DNA from: Trichaptum fuscoviolaceum
Lineage: Eukaryota; Basidiomycota; Agaricomycetes; Hymenochaetales; Trichaptaceae
Length of the DNA stretch: 64,000 nucleotides
Direction: 5' to 3'
NCBI GenBank assembly: GCA_910574455.1
Contig: CAJSYZ010000009.1
Coordinates: forward strand, 1,550,001-1,614,000
Every line of letters begins with the position of its first letter. Position 1 is the first letter of the stretch. The notes beneath the pieces were generated by a model. That model was not told the origin of the DNA. It saw nothing but the letters and a program-made list of their open reading frames with translations, and searched no databases. The translations under genes and the position numbers were made by a program. Below, piece by piece: positions 9,241 to 20,650 of this stretch.

Positions 9241-10790
9241 GTATCCTACTGTAGCACTACGTTCGAACTCGAGGACTGTGCTGGTATTCTGCGCCTATAT
9301 GCACTTCTTTAGGCTTGGGTCTCTGACAGTTTGGTGGAAGCTCATAACTTCTTTGTATGTGGGCTAGGCTGTGGAAAGCAGCTGCAAGTAAATCCATCAA
9401 GGACATCCGGCCAACCTCAGAATTGTGAGTCACGTTAGGACCTGCATATGAGTTCTTGCTCTTTGATATTTATCCTTCTTGCCCTGCAGTCTCTATCTCG
9501 CCATAAGCTAATTTGTCTCTTTCTGTACCTTCACCTGATTCTGAAGAGGCTACCTTCGGTGTGCTGTTAGTCGCGAGAAGACAAGTGACTTACTCAGGTT
9601 TCAAAAGACAGTGTCGGGCTGAAGAGCATTCAACCTCTCCAACAGTACACCCGATACCGCAATGGAAGACGAATTAAGACTGTGAGCCGAAGTGCGATAA
9701 CTATATGTATATGTGCACATGAGGGGAAGAGGCACAAAGAAGAACCGAAGGGATACCATAAACTTGACCGAAGTAGAAGCAAAGCGCTGGCGGCGACACC
9801 GCTCGGCTCAAAGTTGTACGTATGGCTAGGAAGACTCGAGAGTATGTGTATCACTCTATCTTCTCTGGATAAAGATCCCGATTGCTTAACCGTGCTGCGG
9901 TATGTTAGACTACGTCGCCTCAGATTGGCACTTCCATACGAGAATTGCGATGAGAGTCAAGAGGATCCCTCAATCTCGTATGGTTCGGATGATAGCCGAA
10001 AAGATGTCTAGAATACACATCTCGTGCGCTCTACCTTCGAATCATCCGCATCGTCGACAGCTAACGATGGCCTTGCTCATTTCTCTGCTGGTTCGGATGT
10101 TTATTTGGACATGTCAGATCTGCGTTGTATGTATCGCCATTCCGAAATTGCCGGAATTATACTTTCTCCCCAGATCTCTGGCGGCCCTGGTGCCTTTGAC
10201 ACCCGCATGTCTCGCCTACGCCCAAAGGCTGGGCCACATCATGGATCACGATCAGCACAGTCTGGATTTGCTTCTTGCTGACCATGCCCGAAGAACTTGG
10301 AGGTCGGACGTCGTGAAAAGATATCACGACAGCGCGCGTTGATGTGAATGTTTGAGGGGCCTTTCAATTACACTGCCTTAGCGCCTTCAGTTGCTAACCT
10401 CGAGTGATCATCAATTTAAAGCTCCACTCCATTCATTCATTTCTGCTATCTTCCTGCAACTTTTTTTCCAGAATTATTTACAGATTGAAGACAAAAGCCT
10501 TTTCACCTCCTCGAATTAAGCACATCTCGACAAGCTCACGAATATCTCTTCCAGGGCATTGTTTGTATATTCTGAGAGTTCTTTCTCGCTTTTTTTGTGG
10601 CAAAATCTGGGGGAAAGACATACGTGGGCTTGGCGAGATATACGTGGGAAAAGGCAGGATCGCCATTTTATACCTTACATCCACGTTCGTGCTTCTTCAT
10701 TCCCATCCTTCACCTCCTACTCCTCCCACTTTATCCCTCATCCTCTTTTTTTCACCGTCGTCCTCACCGGCGTCGAGTTTCGCATTCAAC
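9241..10790. other. Intergenic; upstream region of the METTL24-like gene
   Basis: Several overlapping open frames (9682-10342) show no recognisable domain. The stretch 10660-10790 is strongly pyrimidine-rich (CCTCCTACTCCTCCCAC), as is common just upstream of expressed basidiomycete genes. Confidence 0.4.
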
Positions 10791-12074
10791 ATGCCCTCGA
10801 TACTCCAGCGTCATCCTCGCTACAGCCTCTTGTCTGGGTTTCTCCTGCTCGCGACTTTCCTGTTGCTCGCTTCGCAGCACGCGCCTCCTCCACCAGCCCT
10901 CACTATCAACGCTGGAGGACAGGAATCGCTCGATGAGAGGCTAGACAGAGCGGAGAGCATCTATCAGAGAGTGCTCAGGGACCGCCAAGGTCTAATTGAA
11001 AGGTTTGGGCCGACACCGGACAAGGTCATGATGTGAGTGAAGTTGCTTATCGTGTGCCCTTCATTCCCCTCCGTACCGTACTTGAGGTGCTATCGCATCA
11101 GCGCTAGATGTCTCCATTGCAGTCCTATGTGTGCGACATGCGTGCTATTGATTAACAGATGTTCTGCGTTGCCCAAGTTGGGCTCATTCCGGATTCTATT
11201 ATCGTTGATCTGGCTTTCGTTTGTGTGCCTACTTGCTGACAGAGCTGTTATATACAGGTTCCCGCCTGACAAGGATCCCTGGCCTCCTTACACTGTTTGG
11301 GACTTCTTCCCGGCGGCATTCAACTGCCCGCACGAGGTGGAGCGTGTCGGCGCTCTCGGGGATGGTGGCAAGTGGGTTTGTGGTCTGTCGCGCGTTGCCC
11401 GCAAGCCTGATTGCGTCATCTACTCGATCGGTATCAACCATGAGTCTTCCTTTGAGGCTGAGCTTCTTTCGCGTACAGAGCACTGCGAGGTCTGGGGATA
11501 CGACTTCTCCGTCGATGCGTTCGGACCTGAAGTGCAGGACGACCAAGCCCTTCTTCGCCGCGCTCACTTTAGTCCTTTTGGCCTGGCCGGCACTGATGCC
11601 CACGGCCCCGAGGATCAGCATAAGATGTACACACTGAAGAGTCTCATGGCACTCAACGGTCACACGTACATCGATATTCTCAAGGTCGACATCGAAAGCT
11701 GGGAATTCGAGACATTGACGGCCTTGCTCAAGTACTATATGGACAACAATGAACCTTTACCTTTCGGTCAGCTGCAGTTGGAGATTCACGTTTGGGGCAA
11801 GAAATTCAATGAATTCTTACAATGGTGGACGATGCTTGAGGAGGCAGGTCTCCGACCATTCTGGACGGAAGTAAGAATATCTTTCTCGTGTATATTCATA
11901 GAAGATTCAAGCTGACCTGTATTTTAGCCCAACTTGGTCTACAACAACTATAACAAGGGTGGAACATCCGACCTCGCGGAATACTCCTTCCTTAACATCC
12001 GTGGAAAGAGCGCTTTCATCTCTAATGAGCCACACTCGAGACCGGCACGCAATGTGCATGGCCCACGCGACTAG
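10791..12074 (+). CDS. METTL24-like membrane-anchored methyltransferase-fold protein
   Basis: Predicted exons are 10791-11032, 11258-11870 and 11928-12074. Phases close exactly and give 333 residues. Residues about 9-27 (LLSGFLLLATFLLLAS) form a signal anchor, so a type II secretory-pathway protein is likely. The lumenal part has ALGDGGKWVCG, CVIYSIGINHESSFE and the acidic LKVDIESWEFETL motif. These fit the Methyltransf_22 (METTL24) family, in which they form the SAM-binding fold. Substrate is unknown. The start ATG follows a C/T-rich leader and immediately precedes the hydrophobic anchor. The first intron (225 nt) is long for this genome and might hide a further small exon. Confidence 0.8.
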
Positions 12075-12885
12075 AAAATGAACGAAGAGAGACACCGTGC
12101 TAACCCCAACATCGATATTACTTAAAAGAGCCTGCGCACGCGGGCTTACGATGTATCTAAAGACTCTGGACCGACCTAATTCTCCATCTTGACTCTGACC
12201 CATTTACGAATACAGACTCCGAACGAATCCATTCCCTTCTCTTGTTCTTGACAGTCGCACTCCCATCTATCTTCACCCCTTCAGATAGGCTTGGACTAGT
12301 ATTTCTATTTGTTCATATTATGAAGTCGGCTTCACGCCGATTTCCTCTTTTCTTCACCTTATCATCTCACCTACGCGGACCCGTCTGGGAAGCAAAGTTA
12401 CCTTAGCCCACTTCATCATACCCTCATACCTTGTCTTTACCCCCTTGCATACGTGGCGTTACCGTTACACGCTCTACCACTCCTATTGCCCACTCTACCC
12501 GCACCCCTTGTGGCACGCTGATTCTGCACGATGACTAAACCCATTCTCGTTGCTAGACCACGTACGCACTTCATTGCTAGTTGTCACAGTGTAGCCCTCC
12601 CTATTGTAGACTCGATACTAATCGGGCTGGGATCCGATATGTTTATGACTGGATTTGAATTTCTGTGTATGTGATTATTGCTTGCAGTAAACAATGTTTG
12701 CAGCGAAGGAGGCTTTCAAGACAAACGCAGCGATCATCAACAAGTAAGGTGTTCTGACCGTGAAAAATATATTATGTGGATAGCAAAGTCGAACGATAGC
12801 ACTACTGTACGCTGCAATTAAAATAGAATAAAGATATATAAACAGGTGTTCTACACATGAAAATGACTTCACCAGGCAGATATGT
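12075..12885. other. 3' flank, no gene
   Basis: C/T-rich 3' region of the methyltransferase-like gene, then AT-rich sequence up to the stop codon of the minus-strand transposase-derived gene. Nothing else is supported. Confidence 0.5.
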
Positions 12886-14162
12886 TCATGGGTGGACATT
12901 ATATCCACTTTCCTTCAACCAGTCCCATGCCACCTCTGGGCCAATCTGGCATAGCCCGTCGAATAGCAAGTCCATGCGACCGTTTGGTGAGTTGTGTCTT
13001 AAATCGGGCGACTCGATGATATGCGACTCCTCTTTAAGACTCTTCGCGTTCTGGCGCTGTCGGAACGCCCATTCCTGCACCAGCTGGGCGGCACGAGTGA
13101 GCGGGTTGAGGTCGAATGCGTAGTGCGGGAGACGCAGAAGCTTCGCGCCGCGCGCCGCGACAGGTCCCTTGAGGCTATCGTACATCGCGGATGAGGGGGC
13201 GATGAGCACGGATTGCGGTAAGGGGAACGGCCGGAGGAAGGACACTGTGCGCAAACGGAAGGCTTGACGGGAGGAGGATGACCGGGGTGAGGCGAGGGAG
13301 AAGTCAAGAAGGCCGTTGACTGTAAGCGCGAGGTGTACTGTATGTCTTCGTCTACTAATATCGTTGCTCAGAAACACTGGATAAAAAATAAGAAACATAT
13401 ATGTCATACTTGTGTGCTTTCGCCCAGTCGTGCAAGGTTGCTGCTGGTGCCGACTTTTTCAAAGCAAGAGGGATATAAGGGTCCGAAAATGTTATCTCGT
13501 CAATGAAGACGAGGGTTCGGGGATTGTATCCGTGGACACGGGACAGAAACGCATTGCGCTTCACTTTGTTGACCTCTGCAAATGGTAGCTATACGATTTC
13601 TAAGCGTTAACAATTTTTGTAGAGTAGCAAATCGTAATAAGAAGGCACACATACCTTTCTCTCTGCCAGCTTCTGCAGTGCCTCCGCCCGGCGTTGCTCC
13701 TCCTTTTCCTCCTGAGCCCGTAGTCTTTCCGGGTCAACTTGGACAAGACCCAGCTTGAGCCGGTATCGGCTGATCGTCGTTGGATGAACCTCAATATTAA
13801 ATCTATCTCGGAGTTCGTGCTGGAGAACGTGAAGCTCGACAGTCGGCTCTTCCTTATGCCGTTGTTCAAGGTACTAACATGCCGCATAAGAAGCTTAGTC
13901 CTATCAAAGGGAAACGAAACAAAAACACTCGTTTACTCACATCGAGTTCAGCATGCCGGAGCGCCGCTGGCCTCCCCCACCCATTGTGCTCGCGGACCTC
14001 AAGGCCTTTGTCTCTCCATTTGTTCAGTGTCCTATTAACGGTTTGATGGCTAACGCCCACCGCCGCCGCGATGTCCTTCATTTTGAGACTCAGATCCAGC
14101 GACAGTCGCGCTATCTCCTCCTTCTTCTCGCGAGACACATGGCGACGGTTTCCTCTGCCCAT
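12886..14162 (-). CDS. Tc1/mariner transposase-derived protein, catalytic triad lost
   Basis: Exons 14162-13941, 13873-13655, 13588-13410 and 13354-12886 join in phase through three short GT-AG introns to an uninterrupted 362-residue protein. Residues about 1-75 are a helix-turn-helix DNA-binding region (DIAAAVGVSHQTVNRTLNKW), and a second HTH follows (PTTISRYRLKLGL). The first DDE aspartate is present in LVFIDEITF (about D177), and RRRHTVHLALTVNGLL matches the next conserved strand. The usual LDNAPxH-type second aspartate is replaced by LIAPSSAMYDS, and SPDLNPIE is changed to FDLNPLTRAAQL, so the second and third acidic residues are missing. No terminal inverted repeats flank the gene. Introns, an intact frame and lost catalysis together suggest a domesticated DNA-binding protein. 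Confidence 0.7.
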
Positions 14163-15224
14163 CGCATGCTCGCGCTGGGACGGTGGATCAGCTTAGACTT
14201 GAGTTATCGACCGTTTGATATCTTCCAAAACCGAGAAGAAAGGGTTGCCAGAGTAGCCTGAGTCTCGGCAGTTTCGCTCTGAGGCATGAAAAAGGAGCGA
14301 CAAAACAAGCAAAAGAGCGATCTGTGTTCCATGACATTCGCGTACCAAAGCAGGTTTAGTGTACTTACTGGCGGGGAAGAAAAACAAATTGAAATGTTTT
14401 GATAGTAAGCGAGGCTGATTGGTCGGCTATTCTATAAAACATAATAAGAATGACACATATATCTGTCGTGGTGTGTGAACGATTACCGACTGTCGGAGTA
14501 GACTACAGTTCAGTTTCCTATGTATGTATGTATAGCTATGAGCCAACCTTCATTAACCAGGGATTAACTGTGCAGGAGAGTCAAGCTCTCTTCCCAAGTC
14601 ATAACGCGTCCGTCATATGCAAAGTTTTGCAAACTGCGAGGCTGGTTCTCTATCAGAGGCTATGATGTTTCACAGAACAGAGTGACTTACAGTTTAGACC
14701 AGACATACGTCGACCTTCCCCGCAGTCTGAACGATTTGCGACCCTATCGCCATCAAAGTCAATGAATAATATAAGGGAGAGCAGGAATCCATCGGAATTT
14801 ACTTCGTGGAAGACTCGATATCAGCGGTTATGCGGAGCCTCTTGAATTGAATCGGTTCTGGTCCTATTCAGGTATTTTTTGTCTCATATCGAAACCCAAA
14901 TGGCAGGAAGACGATACGAGTTATCGATGGCTTTAGTGGACCCGAAACTTATAGCAATGAGCACCGATGCACAGAGAATTGTTGCGCAGACACAGGAGCA
15001 TTGGAGGCTGTCTCAAGGTTCAAAGACAGGGATACAGAGCTTCAAGTTAGCACCTCACTGCCAGTGGCAGCCAATCACCCCCAGAGACGTAAGAATTGTC
15101 TGAAAGAAAGTCTCCAGGCCTTCGAAGTTGGTACCATTCTTCACATCTGTGATTGGACCTGTCTCGATTTCAGACAGCTCAAGAGCTTTTAAAAGAACAT
15201 GTAATTTCATAGTTTCCGATAGTA
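14163..15224. other. Intergenic, nothing recognised
   Basis: Promoter side of the transposase-derived gene, then anonymous sequence. A CACTGCCAGTGGCAGCC motif at 15056-15072 recurs elsewhere in the window. Confidence 0.4.
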
Positions 15225-15443
15225 CTATCCAGTTATTTTCTATCCAGTTATTTTGAGGGGAAGTGGTGTTGAAGAATTGATAAAGCGTTTATTCACATAG
15301 GTGTTCATTGGATTGGTGATTCGATGTACGGATCCATGCGTATTCTGACGGCGTGATTCCTCTTCATAGGCTCGAGAGGAAAAAGTGGTAATCTGTTGCA
15401 GAGAAGTCAATATGATACGAGATGGCATCAGATTTTTTTGCTC

Positions 15444-15863
15444 TTACACGTCTTCGTAATCTTCCGGACATAGTGTGCGGGGGCGATGAGCGATCAACCT
15501 TTCGCGTACCTCGCGACAGCTCATCTCTCTATATCGCGCGTCTTGGAGGCTCAAACTAAAATCCGCGCGCGAAAATTGCTCTTGGCTGAGGCAATGCCCT
15601 ATTGTTTCTGAAGTCGATGACCGTACGAGGAAAACCGGCTCAGCGTTGTTGTGACGAGCAGAATCGAGCAACTGACTACAGCTGCGTGAACTTGAAAGTC
15701 CGATACGATATGGTTCATGAGTCGATTGCGGGAGAGTGTTGTCGGCAGAGTGACAATTGTCGCTGCAAGTCGCGGCGCTGGGGCATTTTGTCATTGCGGC
15801 TTTCTGAGCCTGCTTCTTAGCAGACGAACGGTTGGCGCGTGCAGTACTGAAGCCATTCCCCAT
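15444..15863 (-). CDS. 139-aa repeat-borne protein with N-myristoylation-like start, paralogue
   Basis: From ATG 15863 the protein begins MGNGFSTARANRSSAKKQAQ and has exactly the same length as the copy at 5552-5971. PVFLVRSSTSETIGHCLSQE is retained without change. Differences cluster in the C-terminal 35 residues and in a short insertion/deletion region around residue 33. An in-frame extension to 15947 exists but is not the conserved start. No domain is recognised. The intact frame in two diverged copies argues that the coding sequence has been under constraint. Confidence 0.55.
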   Translation of the reverse strand: MGNGFSTARANRSSAKKQAQKAAMTKCPSAATCSDNCHSADNTLPQSTHEPYRIGLSSSRSCSQLLDSARHNNAEPVFLVRSSTSETIGHCLSQEQFSRADFSLSLQDARYREMSCREVRERLIAHRPRTLCPEDYEDV

Positions 15864-16021
15864 CGTTGTTGAAGTCAACGATTGTTTGAAGTTGTCGGCG
15901 TGGTATTGTGACGCGACTGGCTGCAGTTGCGTGAGTGTTGGGTACAAAGTGGTGTTGGAGTGCGTTGCGAAAGATTGTGCCGAGAGGTGTTGATCGACAG
16001 AGTGTAACAGATTGATGGAGA

Positions 16022-16043
16022 GATCTGCGCAGATCAGGCACCT
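16022..16043 (-). promoter_or_regulatory. TATA-like box and palindrome, copy 3
   Basis: GATCTGCGCAGATC with the same spacing to a TAAATAGG box as in the other two copies. Confidence 0.35.
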
Positions 16044-16563
16044 ATTTATCTGTTAATTTGTGCATCTTGAAGGCTCAGAGAAGCCTTACTTCGGAACCAA
16101 ATTGAGACCTGAAGCCGTCCAATCATAATCTATCATTCATAGTGATCGGCCGGACGACTTTGCCTCCCGAAACATGTCTTCCTGTCGTGTCTCTACCCTT
16201 CAACATGGAGACTCCGATCGGTTGAGTGACTTTGACTCCCGAGACAGTCTTCCCGTCGCATAGTAGTGTGGAACAACCATAGCTTTACAAAACTTGCACA
16301 ACTCTATACTGCCATTAGCACAAACGTTAGTAACTTCAAACTCAAGCTTCGGTTCATCACATACCCAGGCTGTACTTGTGACCGACAATGCACACCAAAC
16401 AAGTTTCCAAAGGCTCACTCAAAGACAGTTCCTGAGAGTACGATCGCTATCAAGATCCACAGCTGATGGAAATGCGAAAAATAATAGACAGTGCCTATGT
16501 TCAACGGCTCGAGTCAGCAAGACAAAGCTGCCACTGGCAGCCTCAGAGTGACTCGGAGCTCTT

Positions 16564-16682
16564 ACCCTCCCACGGCTCGGAAGCGGCCGAGGCCGAGGCC
16601 TGAGGGTCCAAGAGGACTCAGAAACTGGCCTGCCACTGCCAGTGGCAGTGAGATGTCGGCCTCTTCCGAACCGTGGGAGGGT
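16564..16682. repeat. Imperfect inverted repeat with central TGCCACTG-CAGTGGCA palindrome
   Basis: Arms 16564-16588 and 16658-16682 (ACCCTCCCACGGCTCGGAAG on the left) match with two differences. The loop contains the palindrome TGCCACTGCCAGTGGCA (about 16631-16647). It borders the outer end of repeat copy 3, so it may be a small element or a repeat terminus. Confidence 0.6.
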
Positions 16683-16689
16683 TTGGGTA

Positions 16690-17260
16690 GGAGACTGACT
16701 TTTTAATCCTTCCGAGTCGTCAAGTAGTAAGTAGAACTGCTTTTTGCTTTTACTTACATCTACTTCTGCCGCATGGTATCAATGTCGTGCATTGCACAAG
16801 TTCTTGGAGCAATGAAGATGGATTTTCCTGTCTTTCCACCTCGATGTAATCAGCTTACTAGACTGAAAGGTGAGTATGATATCCCAGCTTTTCAGAGCCT
16901 GTAACCTGTCGCACACAAACTGATCAAACATAGCTCGAGCAGGGCACGATTATTCACTCAATCGACTCAAGGACGCTAGCGCTCACGCATAATGAGCGCT
17001 TAATTATTTCAATAGCCTTGGGAACAGTCCCATTGCCTATTTACATGTAAGAAGCAAATCGCCCACGCTGTAGCTAGTGACATCTTCCATTTGCACGGAC
17101 GCCGGCGTTCGAAGCCACCGATGAATAGCGGACTCGTGAGGCTATTTTTCGCTGCGAGCTTCATCCTTACGAGATATTAGTATCGGAACGATATAAAGGT
17201 ACTGGACCTCTTGCGAAACATCCTTGTACCGTGTGATACCCCTCTAACGACATTTTGGAT
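16690..17260. promoter_or_regulatory. Upstream region of the P450 gene
   Basis: No gene. A TATA-like GATATAAAGG (about 17192-17201) lies about 60 bp upstream of the P450 start codon and is a plausible core promoter. Confidence 0.4.
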
Positions 17261-19421
17261 ATGTCTCCTCTTAGCTATCTCAATAACCTTGATCTTCTCT
17301 TGAGTTTTTGTGGAACTGCTCTAGTGGTCCATTACGCCTTTTTGAGGTCAAAAAAGCTTCCGCTGCCTCCTGGACCAAAGCCCCTACCTTTTATCGGAAA
17401 TTTGTTGGACATGCCTAAGTCAGAAGAGCTTGAGGCCTTCCATTGGGCAAAGCATAAGGCGTTATATGGTACGAGCAGCCGGTGTAATTCTCACTATTAG
17501 CTGAAGCTGATAAAATAAATAGGTCCCATTAGTTCCATTAATGTTTTCGGGACGACATTGATCATTATAAACGACAAGAATATCGCTTTTGAACTCTTAG
17601 AGAAGCGCTCTACTAAATACTCAAGTCGACCTGCTCTCAACTTTTCTGGAGAACTGTGGGTTGTTCATACCTATAAGCATCTGCCTACTGAGGTCTTTAA
17701 ATAGAGTTGGGTTAGGGGTTAGTACACCGTTGATGCCGTACGGAGATACTTTCAGACTGCATCGGAAATGGATGCAGAATTTCATGGGTACTCGCGCTGC
17801 TATGAAGCGTTTCGAAAGCCTCGAGGAGATCGAGACACGGCGACTTCTTCTCCGTATTCTAAGAACCCCAGACGCACTTCTTGATCACTTGCGCACGTTT
17901 GTATTCATCTTTAACCCTGACCTTGGTTTTCTCGTCTACTAACAAGCCGACATCAGTCTTCCAGGTTCTATCATCTTGAAAATGGCTTATGGGTACAACG
18001 TTGATCCCGAGGGTCCCGATTACATGCTTGCTCTCGCCGATGAGGCTGTAAAGAAGATATTTTCGGAAGCTAGTGAACCTGGTAAATGGCTTGTTGATAT
18101 AATTCCAGCCCGTACGTCCTACACCTACAAATATCATGCTTATGGAGCGTTGATGCATGTATGGTACCGCGTGACAGTGAAGTACCTTCCAGAATGGTTA
18201 CCTGGTTCTGGATTTAAAAAGACAGCACGACAGTGGCGGAAGACTGTGTATAGAGCTTACAACATACCCTTTGATTTCGTCGAGCGCCAAATGGCAAGTC
18301 GGTGGATCTGAACGTCGACGGTCATAACAGCTGACTTGCGTTTTATAGGCTATAGGGAGAGCTTTGCCCTCATTTACCTCTCAAATTCTCGAGAATGGTT
18401 CTGTAGAAGACAATGAGAAAGACATCTTGAAACACGCAGCAACATCGTTGTATGGTGGAGGGGCGGATACAGTACGTTCTGTGCTATGCTGACTTCAGCT
18501 CATCAACTTGTTGACTGGATTGTCAACAGACTGTCAGCGCCTTAGCCACCTTTTATTTGGCAATGACACTGTTTCCGGGCACCTTCAAACTTGCACAGGA
18601 GGAAATAGATCACGTTGTAGGCAGCGAACGCCTACCGAGTTTCTCTGACAGGCCAAACCTTCCATACATAGACGCGATCGTAAAAGAAGTTTTCCGTTGG
18701 GAAAACGTAGTTCCTGCCGGTATGTCTTCCTTTCTTGTCCTTTACTTTTCCGTAGACCTCACTATTTCGCAGGAGTGCCCCATTCGACAACCGAAGAAGA
18801 TCTCTATAATGGTTATCGTATTCCGAAAGGCTCTATAGTTATCTCCAACATCTGGTGATAATATGCGCTCTTCTTATGTGCTTTTCCGCCCTACTGATAT
18901 TTTGGCGGATGTGTCCTCAGGCAGATGGCACATGACCCTGATAATTACACTGAGCCCTTCAGATTCAAGCCTGAGCGCTTTCTGGGAGTGAACTCTGAGC
19001 TGGACTCCAAATCATTGGCCTTCGGTTTTGGGCGGAGGTGAATTATCCTGTCATTAGTTTCGACCTACATTCTGATTTTAGGTAGAATATGCCCAGGTAA
19101 GGAGCTCGCGGATAGCACTCTGTTCATTGCTGTTGCAATGTCGGCAGCCGTATTCAATATCTCGAATGTGAAGGATGAGATGGGAAGGGACGTGGAGCCG
19201 ATAAAAGAATTCGGCCACGGTATCATCAGGCGAGTGTTAACACCTATCCTTCGCAATATTCGCCAAAACAATCTCACCATATTCATGCGTGTTGTAGTCA
19301 CCCCAAACCGTTCCAGTGCTCTGTTACACCTCGGTCAGAGAAGGCCGCCGCTCTAATTCGATCTATCATAGAGGAACATCCTTTCGAGAAGGGGGATGGT
19401 GATTTATTGACGGAATTGTGA
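17261..19421 (+). CDS. Cytochrome P450 monooxygenase (CYP64-like)
   Basis: Eleven exons join in phase: 17261-17468, 17523-17655, 17705-17896, 17957-18111, 18178-18297, 18356-18471, 18530-18719, 18773-18854, 18921-19037, 19086-19229 and 19298-19421, giving 526 residues. An N-terminal membrane anchor precedes the proline-rich hinge LPLPPGPKPLPFIGN. The I-helix oxygen-binding GGGADTT is at about 303-309, ExxR (EVFR) near 361, FKPERF downstream, and the heme-binding FGFGRRICPG at about 432-441 with its cysteine ligand. All catalytic motifs are intact, so an ER-bound functional enzyme is likely. The sequence pattern is like fungal O-methylsterigmatocystin oxidoreductase-type P450s. Substrate cannot be predicted. 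The last intron appears to use a GC donor (AG|GCGAGT at 19230). Confidence 0.88.
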
Positions 19422-20650
19422 TCTAAAGAGACTACATTATGCGCCATGCACAAATCCGGATCTGTTGTATTTAAATGTGTCGACTAGGCCGAGGCCCACT
19501 CAGTGCAGTCAGCAGTATGTACTTATGTAGGTGATTCATTTCAGTTAGGAGTTAGAATCGTCAATGAATCCAGAGCTTAAGTCTCAATAGAATGTACACA
19601 TTGCCAGCAGGCCAGTGCCAAATGTTTCATACTAAATTATTTGCCTGTCGATTCTGCTGTCAAATGGGTAGAAGTACAGTCATAGCCATTCCTTTAAACA
19701 CCTGTTTTCAAGTTCCCACGGGGTGAGATACCTCTCCTCCACTAATTTCATAGAGTTACGATTGACAGTATATCAAATAAATCTGCTAGGATGATAGGTC
19801 TGCACTATATTACTATGTATGCAGTTTTATCTTAATCCAATTTGAAGAAGATGCTGCAGAGAACCAACAGGATTTGGAATGCTTACTTGCTGACAATTGA
19901 AACATTTTTTCGCGGCCAAACATCCCTCTACTACGCTACGCTTCATGGCGGGGAAGCAATCTTTCTCAATTTTTTTTCGGAAGCTAGATAGTATGCGCCG
20001 TGGAGTACTAGATATAATGAGCTAAAAAGTGGTGAGCTAGAAATGTAGATTGCAGAAAATATATGGTGTTTAAAGAAAGGACTTGTGGTGTTTAAAGGAA
20101 TGGTCAATGACTGTATCATGAGTCATCTCGATCAACTTGAATAAAGCCTTTTTGTCGAATAATCTTATGAAATTTGTGTCCGCCAGTATTTTGGGCGACA
20201 AGAACAACGGTTATTGTGTTCAATGCTGTGGTTTCGAGGGTCCAGTCATCGTGGGAACGCGCCGGGACTTAGAACGTCCAAATACGGATACTGAGTATTT
20301 GTTCCTATTTATGTCCCACGGTATGGGCCACAAGCGCGTCGAGGAGGACAATAAACTTTGCCTCCGCAACGCATAGAATACAACGCGCAAGAACAATGGT
20401 CGCTCTCCCCGACGTGCTGAGGCCTGTGGTCACAACTAACCGATGGCATACAAAAGCTCGCCACCTGCTTTCTGTACCTCCCCATTCTCTTCCTCTCTTC
20501 TCCAACTCGTTCTTCAGCTCAACCTCGTTCCCGGTGCAGGTCCACCTTCACGCCCTAACACTTTTCTTGGTTAACACCCTCGACTGCGGCAACTCAATTA
20601 ACACAAACGACTTTCACTACCAATAAACACTCATTTCTACTCTTGACATC
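19422..20650. other. Intergenic region with one dispersed 77-bp repeat
   Basis: No gene supported. 19879-19955 is nearly identical to 50884-50961 (see repeat entry). The stretch 20440-20650 is C/T-rich and probably the leader of the next gene. Confidence 0.5.
19879..19955 (+). repeat. Short dispersed repeat, copy a
   Basis: Shares GCTTACTTGCTGACAATT, a TTTTTTCGCGG block and CATCCCTCTACTACGCTACG with 50884-50961 in the same orientation, at roughly 90% identity, with no similarity in the flanks. Confidence 0.75.

Larger units (their letters stand above)
15225..16560 (-). repeat. Dispersed MGNxFS repeat unit, copy 3
   Basis: Inverted relative to copy 2 (4740-6175) and alignable along its whole length: 3' tail at 15225-15440, coding region, palindrome 16022-16035, TCTCGGGAG-type blocks (about 16160-16250) and distal part to about 16510. 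The outer edge ends in GCCACTGGCAGCCTCAG (16530-16546). Confidence 0.7.

Noticed and set aside
13739..14261. Forward-strand frames over the transposase gene
   Set aside because: They are shadows of the minus-strand exons, whose HTH and DDE-type motifs and splice phases are clear.
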